Source: Marilutibacter spongiae (lineage in GTDB: Bacteria > Pseudomonadota > Gammaproteobacteria > Xanthomonadales > Xanthomonadaceae). Taken from it: 64,000 nucleotides of DNA. This document shows, in pieces, positions 44,720-53,632 of the stretch. A program made the translations under genes and the position numbers. The stretch is from positions 276,496-340,495 of the forward strand of contig NZ_JACHTF010000001.1 in NCBI RefSeq assembly GCF_014145325.1, in the 5' to 3' direction. Positions within the stretch are counted from its first letter, which is position 1; every line of letters begins with the position of its first letter. The notes under the pieces are model-generated. The model had not been told where the DNA came from. It worked only from the letters and a program-made list of their open reading frames with translations, and made no database searches.

Positions 44720-45358
44720 ATGGCCGTCCCGCGCGCCGTCCCACCGGTCCGTTTTCCGTCGGGGGTCCTCCGGACTTTCCTGCTGCTCGTCGTCGCACTG
44801 TCGCTGAGCGGCTGCGGCTACAACACCATCCAGCAGAAGGACGAGGCGGTGAAGGCCGCCTGGTCGCAGGTCCTCAATGTCTACAAGCGGCGCGCCGACC
44901 TGGTGCCCAACCTGGTCGCGACGGTGAAGGGCTACGCCGAGCACGAGGAGGCGGTCTTCACCGAAGTCGCCGAGGCGCGCGCCCGGGTCGGCAGCATCAA
45001 CGTCGACGCCAACGACCCTGCATCGGTCGAACGCTTCCAGCAGGGCCAGGCCCAGCTGCAGAGCGCGATCGGCCGCCTGTTGCTGGTCAGCGAGGCCTAC
45101 CCGCAGCTCAAGGCCGACCAGAACTTCCTGCAGTTGCAGGCCCAGCTCGAGGGCACCGAGAACCGCATCAGCGTCGAGCGCCAGCGCTACATCCAGGCCG
45201 TGCAGGACTACAACACCTACATCCGCCAGTTCCCGACCAACCTCACCGCGATGGTCTTCGGCTACAAGCCCAAGCCGAACTTCAGCGTCGAGGACGAAGC
45301 CGCGATCCAGCAGGCGCCCGCGGTCGATTTCGGCCGCGACGCACCCGCCGGCGGCTGA
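44720..45358 (+). CDS. LemA family lipoprotein
   Basis: A 212-residue LemA protein. Unlike many LemA proteins, which have an uncleaved anchor, this one has a lipobox (LSLSGCGYN), so it should be a lipoprotein. The family core is present: IQQKDEAVKAAWSQVLNVYKRRADLVPNLVATVKGYA, FTEVAEARARV, then NRISVERQRYIQAVQDYNTYIRQFPTNL. It is a four-helix bundle of unknown biochemical role, often co-encoded with TPM-domain proteins as here, and in some bacteria affects envelope stress or dispersal. AGGAAC lies before the ATG. First gene of a three-gene unit. Confidence 0.93.
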   Translation: MAVPRAVPPVRFPSGVLRTFLLLVVALSLSGCGYNTIQQKDEAVKAAWSQVLNVYKRRADLVPNLVATVKGYAEHEEAVFTEVAEARARVGSINVDANDPASVERFQQGQAQLQSAIGRLLLVSEAYPQLKADQNFLQLQAQLEGTENRISVERQRYIQAVQDYNTYIRQFPTNLTAMVFGYKPKPNFSVEDEAAIQQAPAVDFGRDAPAGG

Positions 45359-45364
45359 GCGCGC

Positions 45365-46282
45365 GTGACCGGCACGCGCCTGCCGGGCATCGCCCGCCTG
45401 CTCGCGATCCTCGGCCTGTTCCTGGTGCTGCAGTCCGCGGCGTCTGCGCAGTCCCTGGCGCCGGTGCCGTCGCTCGACGGACCGGTGGTCGACACCACCG
45501 GCACCCTGGACGCCGCGACGCGGCAGGCGCTGGAGGCCCGCGCGCGGGCATTGCAGGACGCCAAGGGCAGCCAGCTGCAGGTGCTGATGGTCCCGACCAC
45601 CGCGCCGGAGGACATCGCGCAGTACGCGGTGCGGGTGTTCGAGCAATGGCAACTGGGTCGCAAGGGCGTGGACGATGGCGTGCTCCTGGTCGTGGCCAAG
45701 GACGACCGTCGCGTCCACATCGAAGTCGGCTACGGCCTGGAAGGCGCGATCCCCGATGCCACCGCCCACCGCGTGATCCAGGAGTACCTGGTGCCGCGTT
45801 TCCGCGCCGGCGACTTCGCCGGTGGCGTGGACGAGGCCTCCCGCGTCCTCGCCGGCCTGGTCGAGGGCGAGCCGCTGCCCGCGCCGATGGCGGACCGTCG
45901 CGACGACGGCGGCAGTGGCGGCAACTGGCTGGGCGCGCTGTTCGCGGCCTTCGTCGTCGCCCAGCTGGCGCGGGCGATCTTCCGCCGCGTGCCGACGTTC
46001 CCGCGGGGCCTGTTGGGGGGAGCCCTCTCCGGCGGCATCGCGTGGCTGCTGTCCTCGGCGATGCTGGTCGGCGGGGTCGGGGCGGTGCTGGGCTTCTTCA
46101 TCGGCCTGGCGAGCGCCAGCGCCGGGGGCGGGCGCGGCGGCCGTTTCGCCCGCGACAGCGGCTGGGGCGGATTCGGCGGCGGTTCGTCGTCCGGCGGCTG
46201 GGGCGGGTCCGGGGGCGGCGGGGGCGGCTGGTCCGGCGGCGGTGGCATGAGCGGAGGCGGCGGCGCCTCCGGGAGCTGGTGA
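45365..46282 (+). CDS. TPM-domain (YgcG-type) membrane protein with Gly/Ser-rich tail
   Basis: A 305-residue protein: signal peptide (LLAILGLFLVLQSAASAQS), TPM domain (about 38-165; DTTGTLDAATRQALEARAR, RKGVDDGVLLVVAKDDRRVHIEVGYGLEGAIPDA), two C-terminal transmembrane helices (about 190-255) and a tail made almost only of Gly, Ser and Trp. TPM domains face the periplasm; some relatives hydrolyse phosphate esters or assist photosystem repair in plants, but no activity is established for this subgroup. The start is GTG, 6 bp after the lemA stop. Confidence 0.9.
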   Translation: MTGTRLPGIARLLAILGLFLVLQSAASAQSLAPVPSLDGPVVDTTGTLDAATRQALEARARALQDAKGSQLQVLMVPTTAPEDIAQYAVRVFEQWQLGRKGVDDGVLLVVAKDDRRVHIEVGYGLEGAIPDATAHRVIQEYLVPRFRAGDFAGGVDEASRVLAGLVEGEPLPAPMADRRDDGGSGGNWLGALFAAFVVAQLARAIFRRVPTFPRGLLGGALSGGIAWLLSSAMLVGGVGAVLGFFIGLASASAGGGRGGRFARDSGWGGFGGGSSSGGWGGSGGGGGGWSGGGGMSGGGGASGSW

Positions 46283-46289
46283 GGTCGCC

Positions 46290-46790
46290 ATGGAACGCCT
46301 GAAACGACTGGTACGGCACCTGTTCGCGGCGGACGCCCGGCACCTGTTCCCGGCCGCCTCGCTGTCGCGGATCACGCAGGCGGTGGTGGACGGCGAGCGG
46401 CGTCACCATGGCGAGATCTGCTTCGCGGTCGAGTCCGCGCTGTCGGCGGCGGCGGCGTGGAGCGGGGCCGACGCCCGCAGCCGTGCGCACGAGGTGTTCG
46501 CGCGGTTGCGGGTGTGGGACACCGCGGGCAACAACGGCGTCCTGCTGTACCTGCTGCTGGCCGAACACCGCATCGAGATCGTTGCCGATCGCGGCTACGA
46601 CGGGCGCGTCAGCGAGGCCCAGTGGCGCGGGGTCTGCGAGGCGGTGGAAGCGCGGATGCGGGCGGGCGAGCCCGAAATGGCGGTGGTCGCCGGCATCGAG
46701 GCGATGTCCGACCTGGTGGCGATGCACTTTCCCCGCGCCGCCGATGCCGCCGATGCCAACGAACTGCCCGACGATCCGCACCTGCTATGA
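46290..46790 (+). CDS. Second TPM-domain protein (no signal peptide)
   Basis: A 166-residue protein with a TPM-like core (RITQAVVDGERRHHGEICFAVE, ARSRAHEVFARLRVWDTAGNNGVLLYLLLAEHRIEIVADRGYDG). It has neither a signal peptide nor a transmembrane helix, so it should be cytoplasmic or peripheral. The Asn-Asn-Gly-Val-Leu-(Leu/Ile) motif of TPM proteins is intact. It lies 7 bp after the first TPM gene and completes the conserved lemA-tpm-tpm unit. Function is unknown. Confidence 0.88.
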   Translation: MERLKRLVRHLFAADARHLFPAASLSRITQAVVDGERRHHGEICFAVESALSAAAAWSGADARSRAHEVFARLRVWDTAGNNGVLLYLLLAEHRIEIVADRGYDGRVSEAQWRGVCEAVEARMRAGEPEMAVVAGIEAMSDLVAMHFPRAADAADANELPDDPHLL

Positions 46791-46884
46791 ACCGCGTGGG
46801 GCCAGAGGGTCGGCATCCGGCCCAGAAGCGGACCCGGCTCGGGCACAATAGGACGCGTCGTCCCTTCCGGAGCCGTTGTCGCGC

Positions 46885-47769
46885 ATGACCGTCCTGCACC
46901 AGATCGACCCGATCGCCTTCCACATCGGTCCGTTGAGCGTCCACTGGTACGGGATCATGTACCTGCTCGGCTTCGCCACCGCCTGGTGGCTCGGCCGCCG
47001 CCGCATCCGTGCCGGACGACTGCCCGGGGTCGATGAACAGGGCTTCGGCGACCTGCTGTTCTACGGCATGCTGGGCGTGGTCCTGGGCGGTCGCCTGGGC
47101 TACGTCTTCTTCTATGCCTTCGAGGCCTTGCTGGAAGATCCGTTGATGCTGTTCCGGGTCTGGGAAGGCGGCATGAGTTTCCACGGGGGTCTGATCGGCG
47201 TGCTCGTGGCGGGGCTGTGGTGGTCGCGCCGGCATCGCCTGCACTTCTTCGACGTCATGGACTTCGTGGCACCGCTGGTGCCGCCGGGACTCGGCTTCGG
47301 TCGCCTGGGCAACTACATCGGCGGCGAGTTGTGGGGCAAGCCGACCGACGCCGGCTGGGGCGTGGTCTTCCCCGGCAGCCTGCCGCAGCCCTTCGCCTCG
47401 ATGTCCGCCGAGCGCCTGCGCGAACTGCACGCCAGCGGCAGCCTCGACGTGTTCGCGCGCCACCCCTCGCAGCTGTACCAGGCGGCGCTCGAGGGCCTGG
47501 CGATGTTCGTCGTGCTGTGGTGGTTCTCCAGCCGGCCGCGGCCGCGCTACGCCGTGTCGGGCCTGTTCGCGCTGATGTACGGGTGTTTCCGCTTCCTGGT
47601 GGAGTTCGTGCGCGTGCCCGACGCGCAACTGGGTTACCTCGCCTTCGGCTGGCTGACCATGGGCCAGGTGCTCAGCACGCCCTTGATCCTCGTGGGCCTG
47701 TACTGGCTGTGGCGCTCGCGCCGCGCGCCGGTCCTCGAGCCCCGTCCCGCTGCCCCGGTCCAGGAGTAA
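46885..47769 (+). CDS. lgt: Prolipoprotein diacylglyceryl transferase Lgt
   Basis: A 294-residue inner-membrane enzyme with about seven helices that transfers diacylglyceryl from phosphatidylglycerol to the lipobox cysteine of prolipoproteins. It has family landmarks [25 protein letters not shown] (catalytic His) and the signature [15 protein letters not shown], in which Gly replaces the usual second Asn of [20 protein letters not shown] with WLTMGQ is near the end. The ATG at 46885 is preferred over an upstream TTG at 46876. It is followed 3 bp later by thyA, the same lgt-thyA order as in E. coli. Lipoproteins in this window (the mrcB-linked one and LemA) would be substrates. Confidence 0.95.
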   Translation: MTVLHQIDPIAFHIGPLSVHWYGIMYLLGFATAWWLGRRRIRAGRLPGVDEQGFGDLLFYGMLGVVLGGRLGYVFFYAFEALLEDPLMLFRVWEGGMSFHGGLIGVLVAGLWWSRRHRLHFFDVMDFVAPLVPPGLGFGRLGNYIGGELWGKPTDAGWGVVFPGSLPQPFASMSAERLRELHASGSLDVFARHPSQLYQAALEGLAMFVVLWWFSSRPRPRYAVSGLFALMYGCFRFLVEFVRVPDAQLGYLAFGWLTMGQVLSTPLILVGLYWLWRSRRAPVLEPRPAAPVQE

Positions 47770-47772
47770 GCG

Positions 47773-48567
47773 ATGCGCCAGTACCTCGACCTGCTGCGCC
47801 ACGTCCTCGAGGAAGGCTCGGACAAGGGCGATCGCACCGGCACCGGCACGCGCAGCGTGTTCGGCTGGCAGATGCGCTTCGACCTCGCCAAGGGCTTCCC
47901 GCTGGTGACGACCAAGAAGCTGCACCTGCGCTCGATCGTGCACGAACTGCTGTGGTTCCTGCAGGGCGACACCAACATCGGGTACCTCAAGGACCACAAG
48001 GTGTCGATCTGGGACGAGTGGGCCGACGCCAACGGCGAGCTCGGCCCGGTCTACGGCCACCAGTGGCGCCACTGGCCGGACGGACGCGGCGGCGAGGTGG
48101 ACCAGATCCGCTGGGTGGTCGACGAGATCCGCCGCAACCCCGATTCGCGCCGCCTGGTGGTGTCGGCCTGGAACGTCGCCCAGCTGCCCGACATGGCGCT
48201 GATGCCCTGCCATGCGCTGTTCCAGTTCTACGTGGTCGACGGCAAGCTCAGCTGCCAGCTGTACCAGCGCAGTGGCGACATCTTCCTCGGCGTGCCGTTC
48301 AATATCGCCAGCTATGCCTTGCTCACGCACATGGTCGCCCAGGTCTGCGGGCTGGGCGTGGGCGACTTCGTGCATACCCTGGGCGATGCCCACCTGTACT
48401 CCAACCATTTCGAGCAGGCCCGCGAGCAGTTGTCGCGCACGCCGGGGGCGCTTCCCAGGCTCGTGCTCAATCCGGCGGTCGAGGACCTGTTCGCGTTCCG
48501 CTACGAGGACATCGCCATCGAAGGCTACGCGCCGCAGGCGGCGATCAAGGCGCCGGTGGCGGTTTGA
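47773..48567 (+). CDS. thyA: Thymidylate synthase ThyA
   Basis: A 264-residue enzyme, the same length as in E. coli. It methylates dUMP to dTMP with methylenetetrahydrofolate. Nucleophile C146 sits in [10 protein letters not shown]; other invariant pieces are [35 protein letters not shown] and the dUMP-binding [21 protein letters not shown]. Its stop overlaps the TTG start of folA (TTGA), so dihydrofolate production and its recycling by FolA are translationally linked. Confidence 0.97.
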   Translation: MRQYLDLLRHVLEEGSDKGDRTGTGTRSVFGWQMRFDLAKGFPLVTTKKLHLRSIVHELLWFLQGDTNIGYLKDHKVSIWDEWADANGELGPVYGHQWRHWPDGRGGEVDQIRWVVDEIRRNPDSRRLVVSAWNVAQLPDMALMPCHALFQFYVVDGKLSCQLYQRSGDIFLGVPFNIASYALLTHMVAQVCGLGVGDFVHTLGDAHLYSNHFEQAREQLSRTPGALPRLVLNPAVEDLFAFRYEDIAIEGYAPQAAIKAPVAV

Positions 48568-49082
48568 GCGCCGGCGACGCGGTCGACCTGGTCCTGGTGG
48601 CCGCGCTCGATCGCCGCCAGGCGATCGGTCGCGACAACGACCTCCCCTGGCGGCTGCCGGCGGACCTCAAGCGCTTCAAGGCGATCACCCTGGGCCATCC
48701 GCTGCTGATGGGGCGACGCACCGCCGAGTCCCTGGGGCGCGCGCTGCCGGGCCGTCGCAACCTGGTGCTGACCCGCGGCGGCCGGGTGCCGTTCGAGGGC
48801 ATGCAGGCGGTGGCCAGCGTGGACGAGGCCCGGGCGATCGCCGCGGTCGATGCCGCCGGGCAGCTGTCCGTCATCGGCGGGGGCGAGGTGTATGCGCTGT
48901 GCCTGCCACTGGCGGCGCGCCTGCGGCTCACCCACGTGGACACCGAAGTCGAGGGCGCCGACGCCTTCTTCCCGCGCTTCGATCCCGCGCACTGGCGCAT
49001 CACCGCCCGCGAGTCGCATCGCGCCGACGATCGCAACGCCTTCGACTACGCGTTCGTGGACTACGAGCGCCTGCCGGCGTAG
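48564..49082 (+). CDS. folA: Dihydrofolate reductase FolA
   Basis: A 172-residue enzyme that reduces dihydrofolate with NADPH, completing the ThyA cycle. Visible are [31 protein letters not shown] with the catalytic Asp, [28 protein letters not shown] for the cofactor site, and [12 protein letters not shown] near the C-terminus. The start is TTG at 48564, overlapping the thyA stop; no ATG or GTG gives an intact N-terminal strand. It converges on apaH with 27 bp between the stops, the folA/apaH arrangement seen in E. coli. Confidence 0.93.
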   Translation: MSAGDAVDLVLVAALDRRQAIGRDNDLPWRLPADLKRFKAITLGHPLLMGRRTAESLGRALPGRRNLVLTRGGRVPFEGMQAVASVDEARAIAAVDAAGQLSVIGGGEVYALCLPLAARLRLTHVDTEVEGADAFFPRFDPAHWRITARESHRADDRNAFDYAFVDYERLPA

Positions 49083-49109
49083 GCGGGCAGGCGGCGCGCG
49101 CAGCGGCGC

Positions 49110-49988
49110 CTATCTGCGCGGGCCGCGCTCGTTGCGGGGTTTCTGGCGCTGGCGCGGCGGCGGCGCGGGCTGGTCGCGACCGGGCACCTGCACGATCCGC
49201 ACGTCCTCGCCGTCGAGCTGCAGCGCGGTGAGCTTGCCGCCCCATACCGCGCCGGTGTCCAGCGCGTGCACGCCGTAGCCCATGAACAGGCCCAGCGTCG
49301 ACCAGTGCCCGCAGACGATCTTGAGGTCGCGCTCGGCGCGGCCGGGCACCTCGAACCACGGGTACAGGCCCGCGGGCTGGGTGCCGGGGGTGCCCTTTTC
49401 CTCGAACGAGATGCGGCCGCGCGGCGTGCAGTAACGCAGCCGGGTCATGATGTTGATGATCGCGCGCAGGCGGTCGGTGCCGGTCAGGCGCGGGTTCCAG
49501 ACCGGGCCGTCGCCGTACATGTTCTTGAGCAGGCGGCGGAACTGGTCGCCCTGCAGCTTCTGCTCGACCTCGCGCGCGTGGCGCTCGGCCATCGCCGGCG
49601 TCCACTTCGGCGCCAGGCCGGCATGCACCATCATCCAGCCCAGCTTGCGGTCGAGGTGGCAGAGCTTCTGCATGCGCAGCCAGTCGAGCAGGGTGTCGCG
49701 GTCCTCGGCGAGCACCACGCGTTGCAGGTCCGGATTGACCTTGCGCTGCTCTTCCTCGCTGCGCTGCCCGATCGCGAGCAGGGACAGATCGTGGTTGCCC
49801 AGGACCACGACGCTCTGCTCGCGCAGCGAGTGCACCAGGCGCAGGGTTTCCAGGGACTGGCCGCCGCGGTTGACCAGGTCGCCGCAGAACCACAGCCGGT
49901 CGCGGGCCGGGTCGAACGCGATCTTCTCCAGCAGGCGCTGGGTGGCGTCGTAGCAACCCTGCAGGTCGCCGATGGCCCAGATGCTCAT
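49110..49988 (-). CDS. apaH: Symmetrical bis(5'-nucleosyl)-tetraphosphatase ApaH
   Basis: A 292-residue metallophosphatase of the PPP family that splits Ap4A into two ADP and also removes Np4 caps from RNA. The metal motifs are complete: GDLQGCYD, GDLVNRGG, GNHDLSLLAI and a histidine in HAGLAPKW, then CGHWSTLGLFMGYGVHALDTG. It ends in a basic, Pro/Arg-rich tail of about 25 residues (PAPPPRQRQKPRNERGPRR) beyond the usual end of the enzyme, which could contact RNA. Last gene of the lptD operon, 12 bp after apaG. Confidence 0.95.
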   Translation of the reverse strand: MSIWAIGDLQGCYDATQRLLEKIAFDPARDRLWFCGDLVNRGGQSLETLRLVHSLREQSVVVLGNHDLSLLAIGQRSEEEQRKVNPDLQRVVLAEDRDTLLDWLRMQKLCHLDRKLGWMMVHAGLAPKWTPAMAERHAREVEQKLQGDQFRRLLKNMYGDGPVWNPRLTGTDRLRAIINIMTRLRYCTPRGRISFEEKGTPGTQPAGLYPWFEVPGRAERDLKIVCGHWSTLGLFMGYGVHALDTGAVWGGKLTALQLDGEDVRIVQVPGRDQPAPPPRQRQKPRNERGPRR

Positions 49989-50000
49989 CCTGGCCTCCCC

Positions 50001-50384
50001 TCAGTGCAGCGTGCGCGGCACGGTCAGGGTGAAGGCGGGGATGGGGGCGTCGAAGTGGGTGCCGTCGTCGGCGAGCATCCGGTAGTGCCCCTCCATCGTG
50101 CCCAGGTCGGTCTCGAGCATGGCGCCGGAGGTGTACTCGAAGTTCTCGCCCGGCTGCAGCCAGGGCTGTTCGCCGACCACGCCCTCGCCCTCGACCTCCT
50201 GCACCTTGCCGTTGGCATCGGTGATGATCCAGTGGCGGGCGACCAGGCGCGCGGGCATCGAGCCGCGGTTGCGGATGTTGATGGTATAGGCGAAGACGTA
50301 GCGGTCCTGGTCGGGTTCGGACTGGTCGTCGAGGTAGCGGGTGGCGACTTCGATGTCGAAGACGTATTCGGTCGGGGGATTCAT
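50001..50384 (-). CDS. apaG: ApaG protein
   Basis: A 127-residue beta-sandwich protein (FN3-like). It shows the family pattern [71 protein letters not shown] and [21 protein letters not shown]. ApaG is always near apaH and rsmA. It is required for some metal and redox phenotypes in enterics, but its biochemical role is unsettled. It is transcribed with rsmA upstream and apaH downstream. Confidence 0.95.
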   Translation of the reverse strand: MNPPTEYVFDIEVATRYLDDQSEPDQDRYVFAYTINIRNRGSMPARLVARHWIITDANGKVQEVEGEGVVGEQPWLQPGENFEYTSGAMLETDLGTMEGHYRMLADDGTHFDAPIPAFTLTVPRTLH

Positions 50385-50440
50385 GGTGACAGTGTACCCG
50401 GCGCGGCGCGGGCGATGAGCTGGGCGCGCCGGAGGGGCGT

Positions 50441-51286
50441 TCAGTCGTGGAGACGGTTGGCGAGGCGGATGAAATCGGCGACCTCGAGCTGTTCGGCACG
50501 CAGGTCGGGTCGGATCCCGGCGGCTTCGATCTCGGCGGCGCTACACTGTTGCGAGAGGGCGTTGCGCAGGGTCTTGCGGCGCTGGCCGAAGGCGTCGCGC
50601 ACGACGGCGGCGAAGCGGACCGGATCGTCGATGCCGATGCTGCCGGCGGGCCGGGGCACCAGCCGCACCACCGCCGAGTCGACCTTGGGCGGCGGGCTGA
50701 AGGCGCCCGGCGGGACGTTGAACAGGGGCACGACCTCGCAGCTGGCCTGGAGCATCACGCTCAGTCGGCCATAGGTCTTGCTGCCGGGACCGGCCGCCAT
50801 GCGGTCGACGACTTCCTTCTGCAGCATGAAGGTCATGTCGCGGATGACGGCGGCATGCTCCAGCGCGTGGAACAGGATCGGCGAGGACAGGTTGTAGGGC
50901 AGGTTGCCGACCAGGCGCAACGGGCCTTCCTCGCCGGCCAGCGCGGTGAAGTCCACGTCCAGGACATTGCGGTGGATGATCCGCAGGGTGCCGTGTGCGC
51001 GCGCCGCCTCGGTGAGGGGGAAGATCAGGTCGCGGTCGAACTCGATCACGGTCAGTCGCCCGTGCCGGTCCAGCAGCGGGAAGGTGATCGCGCCCTGGCC
51101 AGGGCCGATCTCGACCAGGCGGTCGTCGGGGCGCGGGTCCACCGCGTGCACGATCTTGTCGATGATGCCGCGCTCGTGCAGGAAGTGCTGGCCCAGGTGC
51201 TTCTTCGCTTCGGCGGCGAAGCCCTTCGCAGCGGGTCTGGCCTCGGTGCGGGGGCCGCGGTAGTCGTGGCCGGATCGTCGGTTCAT
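50441..51286 (-). CDS. rsmA: 16S rRNA dimethyladenosine transferase RsmA (KsgA)
   Basis: A 281-residue SAM-dependent enzyme that dimethylates A1518 and A1519 in 16S rRNA late in 30S assembly. It has [15 protein letters not shown], the SAM motif [11 protein letters not shown], acidic VIEFDRDL, catalytic motif [15 protein letters not shown], and the C-terminal [12 protein letters not shown]. An N-terminal extension of about 25 residues is rich in Arg. The ATG overlaps the pdxA stop (ATGA). Confidence 0.96.
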   Translation of the reverse strand: MNRRSGHDYRGPRTEARPAAKGFAAEAKKHLGQHFLHERGIIDKIVHAVDPRPDDRLVEIGPGQGAITFPLLDRHGRLTVIEFDRDLIFPLTEAARAHGTLRIIHRNVLDVDFTALAGEEGPLRLVGNLPYNLSSPILFHALEHAAVIRDMTFMLQKEVVDRMAAGPGSKTYGRLSVMLQASCEVVPLFNVPPGAFSPPPKVDSAVVRLVPRPAGSIGIDDPVRFAAVVRDAFGQRRKTLRNALSQQCSAAEIEAAGIRPDLRAEQLEVADFIRLANRLHD

Positions 51287-52287
51287 CGGGGATCCCCGGT
51301 CGTGCGTGCGTCCAGGCGGGCGCGGGCGAAGGCGGCGCAGGCGTCGGCGGCGGCGAACAGGCTGGACGGGTCGGCCCGGCCGCTGCCGGCCAGCTCCAGT
51401 GCGGTGCCGTGGTCCACCGCGACGCGCGGATAGGGCAGGCCCAGGGTGATGTTGACGGCCTGTTCGAAGCCGCTGTACTTGAGCACCGGCAGGCCCTGGT
51501 CGTGGTACATCGCGAGCACGGCGTCGAAGCCGCGCAGTTTGGCCGGCAGGAAGGCCGTGTCGGCGGGCAGGGGGCCCACCAGGTGCATGCCTTCGCCCCG
51601 GAGCCGGGCCATCACCGGTTCGATCGTTTCGATCTCCTCGCGGCCCAGGTGGCCAGCCTCGCCGGCATGCGGGTTGAGCCCGAGCACGGCGATCACCGGC
51701 TCGGCGATGGCGAAATCGCCCTGGAGGGCGGCATGCAGCAGGCGCAGGGTGCGTTCGAGGCCCGGACGGGTGATCGCGGTGGCCACGTCGCGCAGGGGCA
51801 GGTGGGTGGTGGCCAGGGCCACGCGGACGATGTCGTTGGCGAGCATCATCACCACGTCGCAGCCGGCCCGTCCGGCCAGCAGTTCGGTCGTCCCGGTGTA
51901 GGCGATGCCGCCTTCGTTGATGGCCGCCTTGTGCACCGGACCGGTGACCAGGCCGTCGAAGCGGCCCTGCTGGCAGGCGTCGGCAGCCTGGCCGAGGGCC
52001 TGGATGACCGCGGGCGAATTGCGCGGTTCGATGACGCCGGGACGGCTGGCCACGGCGTTGGCGACCTCGTGCAGGACCAGGGTCCCCGGACGCTGCCCGT
52101 CGGCCTCGTGGCCGGCGACCAGTCGCAGTGGCAGGTCGAGGCGATGGGCGGCCTCGCCGAGGACGTCGGCGTCGCCGAAGACGGTCAGGTGGTGGTCGCG
52201 CGGGCGCTGGGCCAGCCGCACGCAGAGCTCCGGCCCGACGCCGGCCGGCTCGCCGGGCACCAGCGCGAGCCGGGGCACGGGGGGCAT
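51283..52287 (-). CDS. pdxA: 4-hydroxythreonine-4-phosphate dehydrogenase PdxA
   Basis: A 334-residue NAD-dependent, metal-requiring enzyme of the DXP-dependent vitamin B6 pathway. Landmarks: PGEPAGVGPEL at the N-terminus, VTGPVHKAAINEGG, TGTTELLA, ATTHLPLRDV, VLGLNPHAGE, and the metal and substrate site VLAMYHDQGLPVLKY and VAVDHGTALELAGSGRAD. It starts 1 bp after the surA stop and overlaps rsmA by 4 bp. The surA-pdxA-rsmA order is conserved with E. coli. Confidence 0.96.
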   Translation of the reverse strand: MPPVPRLALVPGEPAGVGPELCVRLAQRPRDHHLTVFGDADVLGEAAHRLDLPLRLVAGHEADGQRPGTLVLHEVANAVASRPGVIEPRNSPAVIQALGQAADACQQGRFDGLVTGPVHKAAINEGGIAYTGTTELLAGRAGCDVVMMLANDIVRVALATTHLPLRDVATAITRPGLERTLRLLHAALQGDFAIAEPVIAVLGLNPHAGEAGHLGREEIETIEPVMARLRGEGMHLVGPLPADTAFLPAKLRGFDAVLAMYHDQGLPVLKYSGFEQAVNITLGLPYPRVAVDHGTALELAGSGRADPSSLFAAADACAAFARARLDARTTGDPR

Positions 52288-52288
52288 C

Positions 52289-53632
52289 TCAGCCGCCGGT
52301 GGCGTTGTCGGTCGCGCTGGCCTGCGGTCCGACCCGGATGTCCACGTAGGCCTCGCCGCGCAGTTCGCGCAGGTAGCGGTTCCACTCGTCTTCCAGCTTG
52401 CGGCGACCGATGGTCTCCGCGATCTGGTTGCGCTTGTTCTGCGCGTTGACGTCGGTCTGGCGCGAGCCGGTCCGCTTGATGATGTGCCAACCGCTGGAGG
52501 TACGGAAGGGCTGGGACACTTCGTCGTCGCCGAGGCGGGTGATCTGGCCGCCGAACTCGAGCCCGAAGGCGTCGGCGTTGAACCAGCCCAGGTCGCCGCC
52601 GCGGACCTTGCTGTTGAGGTCCTGCGACTCCTGGCCGGCCAGTTCGGCGAAATCGGCGCCGCCGGCGAGGCGCGCGGCGAGGGTGTCGATCTTCGCCTTG
52701 GCTTCGGCGTCGCTGGTCTGCTCGTCGACCCGGATCAGGATGTGGCTGGCCTTGTACTGGGTGACGGTCTGGCCACTGGTGTCCTGGCTCGCGTTGCGGG
52801 ACTCGACCATCTGCAGCAGCTGGAAACCGCTGGGGCCGCGGAGCGGGTCGGTGACCTGGCCCGGACTCATGTGGCTGACCATCTGCACGAAGGCGCTGGG
52901 GATCTCGTCGCTGCTGCGCCAGCCCAGGTCGCCGCCTTCCAGTGCGTTGGGGCTGTCGGAGTAGCGCACGGCAGCCGCCGCGAAGTCCATCTCGCCCCGG
53001 TCGAGCAGCGACTTGATGCCGTCGATCTTGCCTTGCGCGGTCTTGATCTGCTCCGGCGTCGCGCCTTCGGGCAGGGCGACGAGGATGTGCGCGAGGTGGT
53101 ACTGGACGCCACCGGCCTGCTGGGCCTCCATGGCCGCGTCGATCTCGGCGTCGCTGACCGAAACGCGGCTCTGGGCATAGCGCTGGCGCAGCTTCTGGAC
53201 GAGCAGTTCCTCGCGGATCGAAGTGCGGAACTCGTCGAAGGTGCTGCCGTCGCGGGCGAGCTGGGCGTTCAGCTGGTCGATGCTGATGCCGTTCTGCCCG
53301 GCGATGTTGGCCAGGGCCTGGTCGACCTCCTGGTTGGTGACCCGCACGCCCGAGCTCTCGGCGCGCGCGACCTGCAGCTTCAGCAGCACCAGGCGCTCGA
53401 TGACCTGCCGCTCGAGCACGTCGCGCGGCGGAAGCTGGGCCTCGCGTCCGGCGTACTGCGAGAGGATGTTCTGCATGGCCCGATCGAGCTCGCTGCGCAG
53501 CACGACGTCCTCGTCGACGATGGCGACGATGCTGTCGATCGGCCGGGTCTGGCTGGAAGGCGGCGTCTGCTGGGCCTGGACGGAGGTCGCCGACAGGGCC
53601 GCGGCGAGGGCACAGGCAAGGAGTTTCTTCAT
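52289..53632 (-). CDS. surA: Periplasmic chaperone/peptidyl-prolyl isomerase SurA
   Basis: A 447-residue outer-membrane-protein chaperone. It has a signal peptide (MKKLLACALAAALSATSVQA), the SurA N-terminal helical domain (SIVAIVDEDVVLRSELD, RQVIERLVLLKLQVARAES), two parvulin (PPIC) domains (about 178-275, with LAHILVALP and LGWRSSDEIPSAFVQ; about 288-385, with ASHILIRV and LGWFNADAFGLEF) and a C-terminal helix. It escorts unfolded beta-barrels, including LptD, whose gene immediately precedes it with a 4-bp overlap. The stop is 1 bp from the pdxA start. Confidence 0.96.
   Translation of the reverse strand: MKKLLACALAAALSATSVQAQQTPPSSQTRPIDSIVAIVDEDVVLRSELDRAMQNILSQYAGREAQLPPRDVLERQVIERLVLLKLQVARAESSGVRVTNQEVDQALANIAGQNGISIDQLNAQLARDGSTFDEFRTSIREELLVQKLRQRYAQSRVSVSDAEIDAAMEAQQAGGVQYHLAHILVALPEGATPEQIKTAQGKIDGIKSLLDRGEMDFAAAAVRYSDSPNALEGGDLGWRSSDEIPSAFVQMVSHMSPGQVTDPLRGPSGFQLLQMVESRNASQDTSGQTVTQYKASHILIRVDEQTSDAEAKAKIDTLAARLAGGADFAELAGQESQDLNSKVRGGDLGWFNADAFGLEFGGQITRLGDDEVSQPFRTSSGWHIIKRTGSRQTDVNAQNKRNQIAETIGRRKLEDEWNRYLRELRGEAYVDIRVGPQASATDNATGG

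Noticed and set aside
49083..49109. Terminator between folA and apaH
   Set aside because: The 27-bp gap is G+C-rich but gives no clean stem of more than five pairs.
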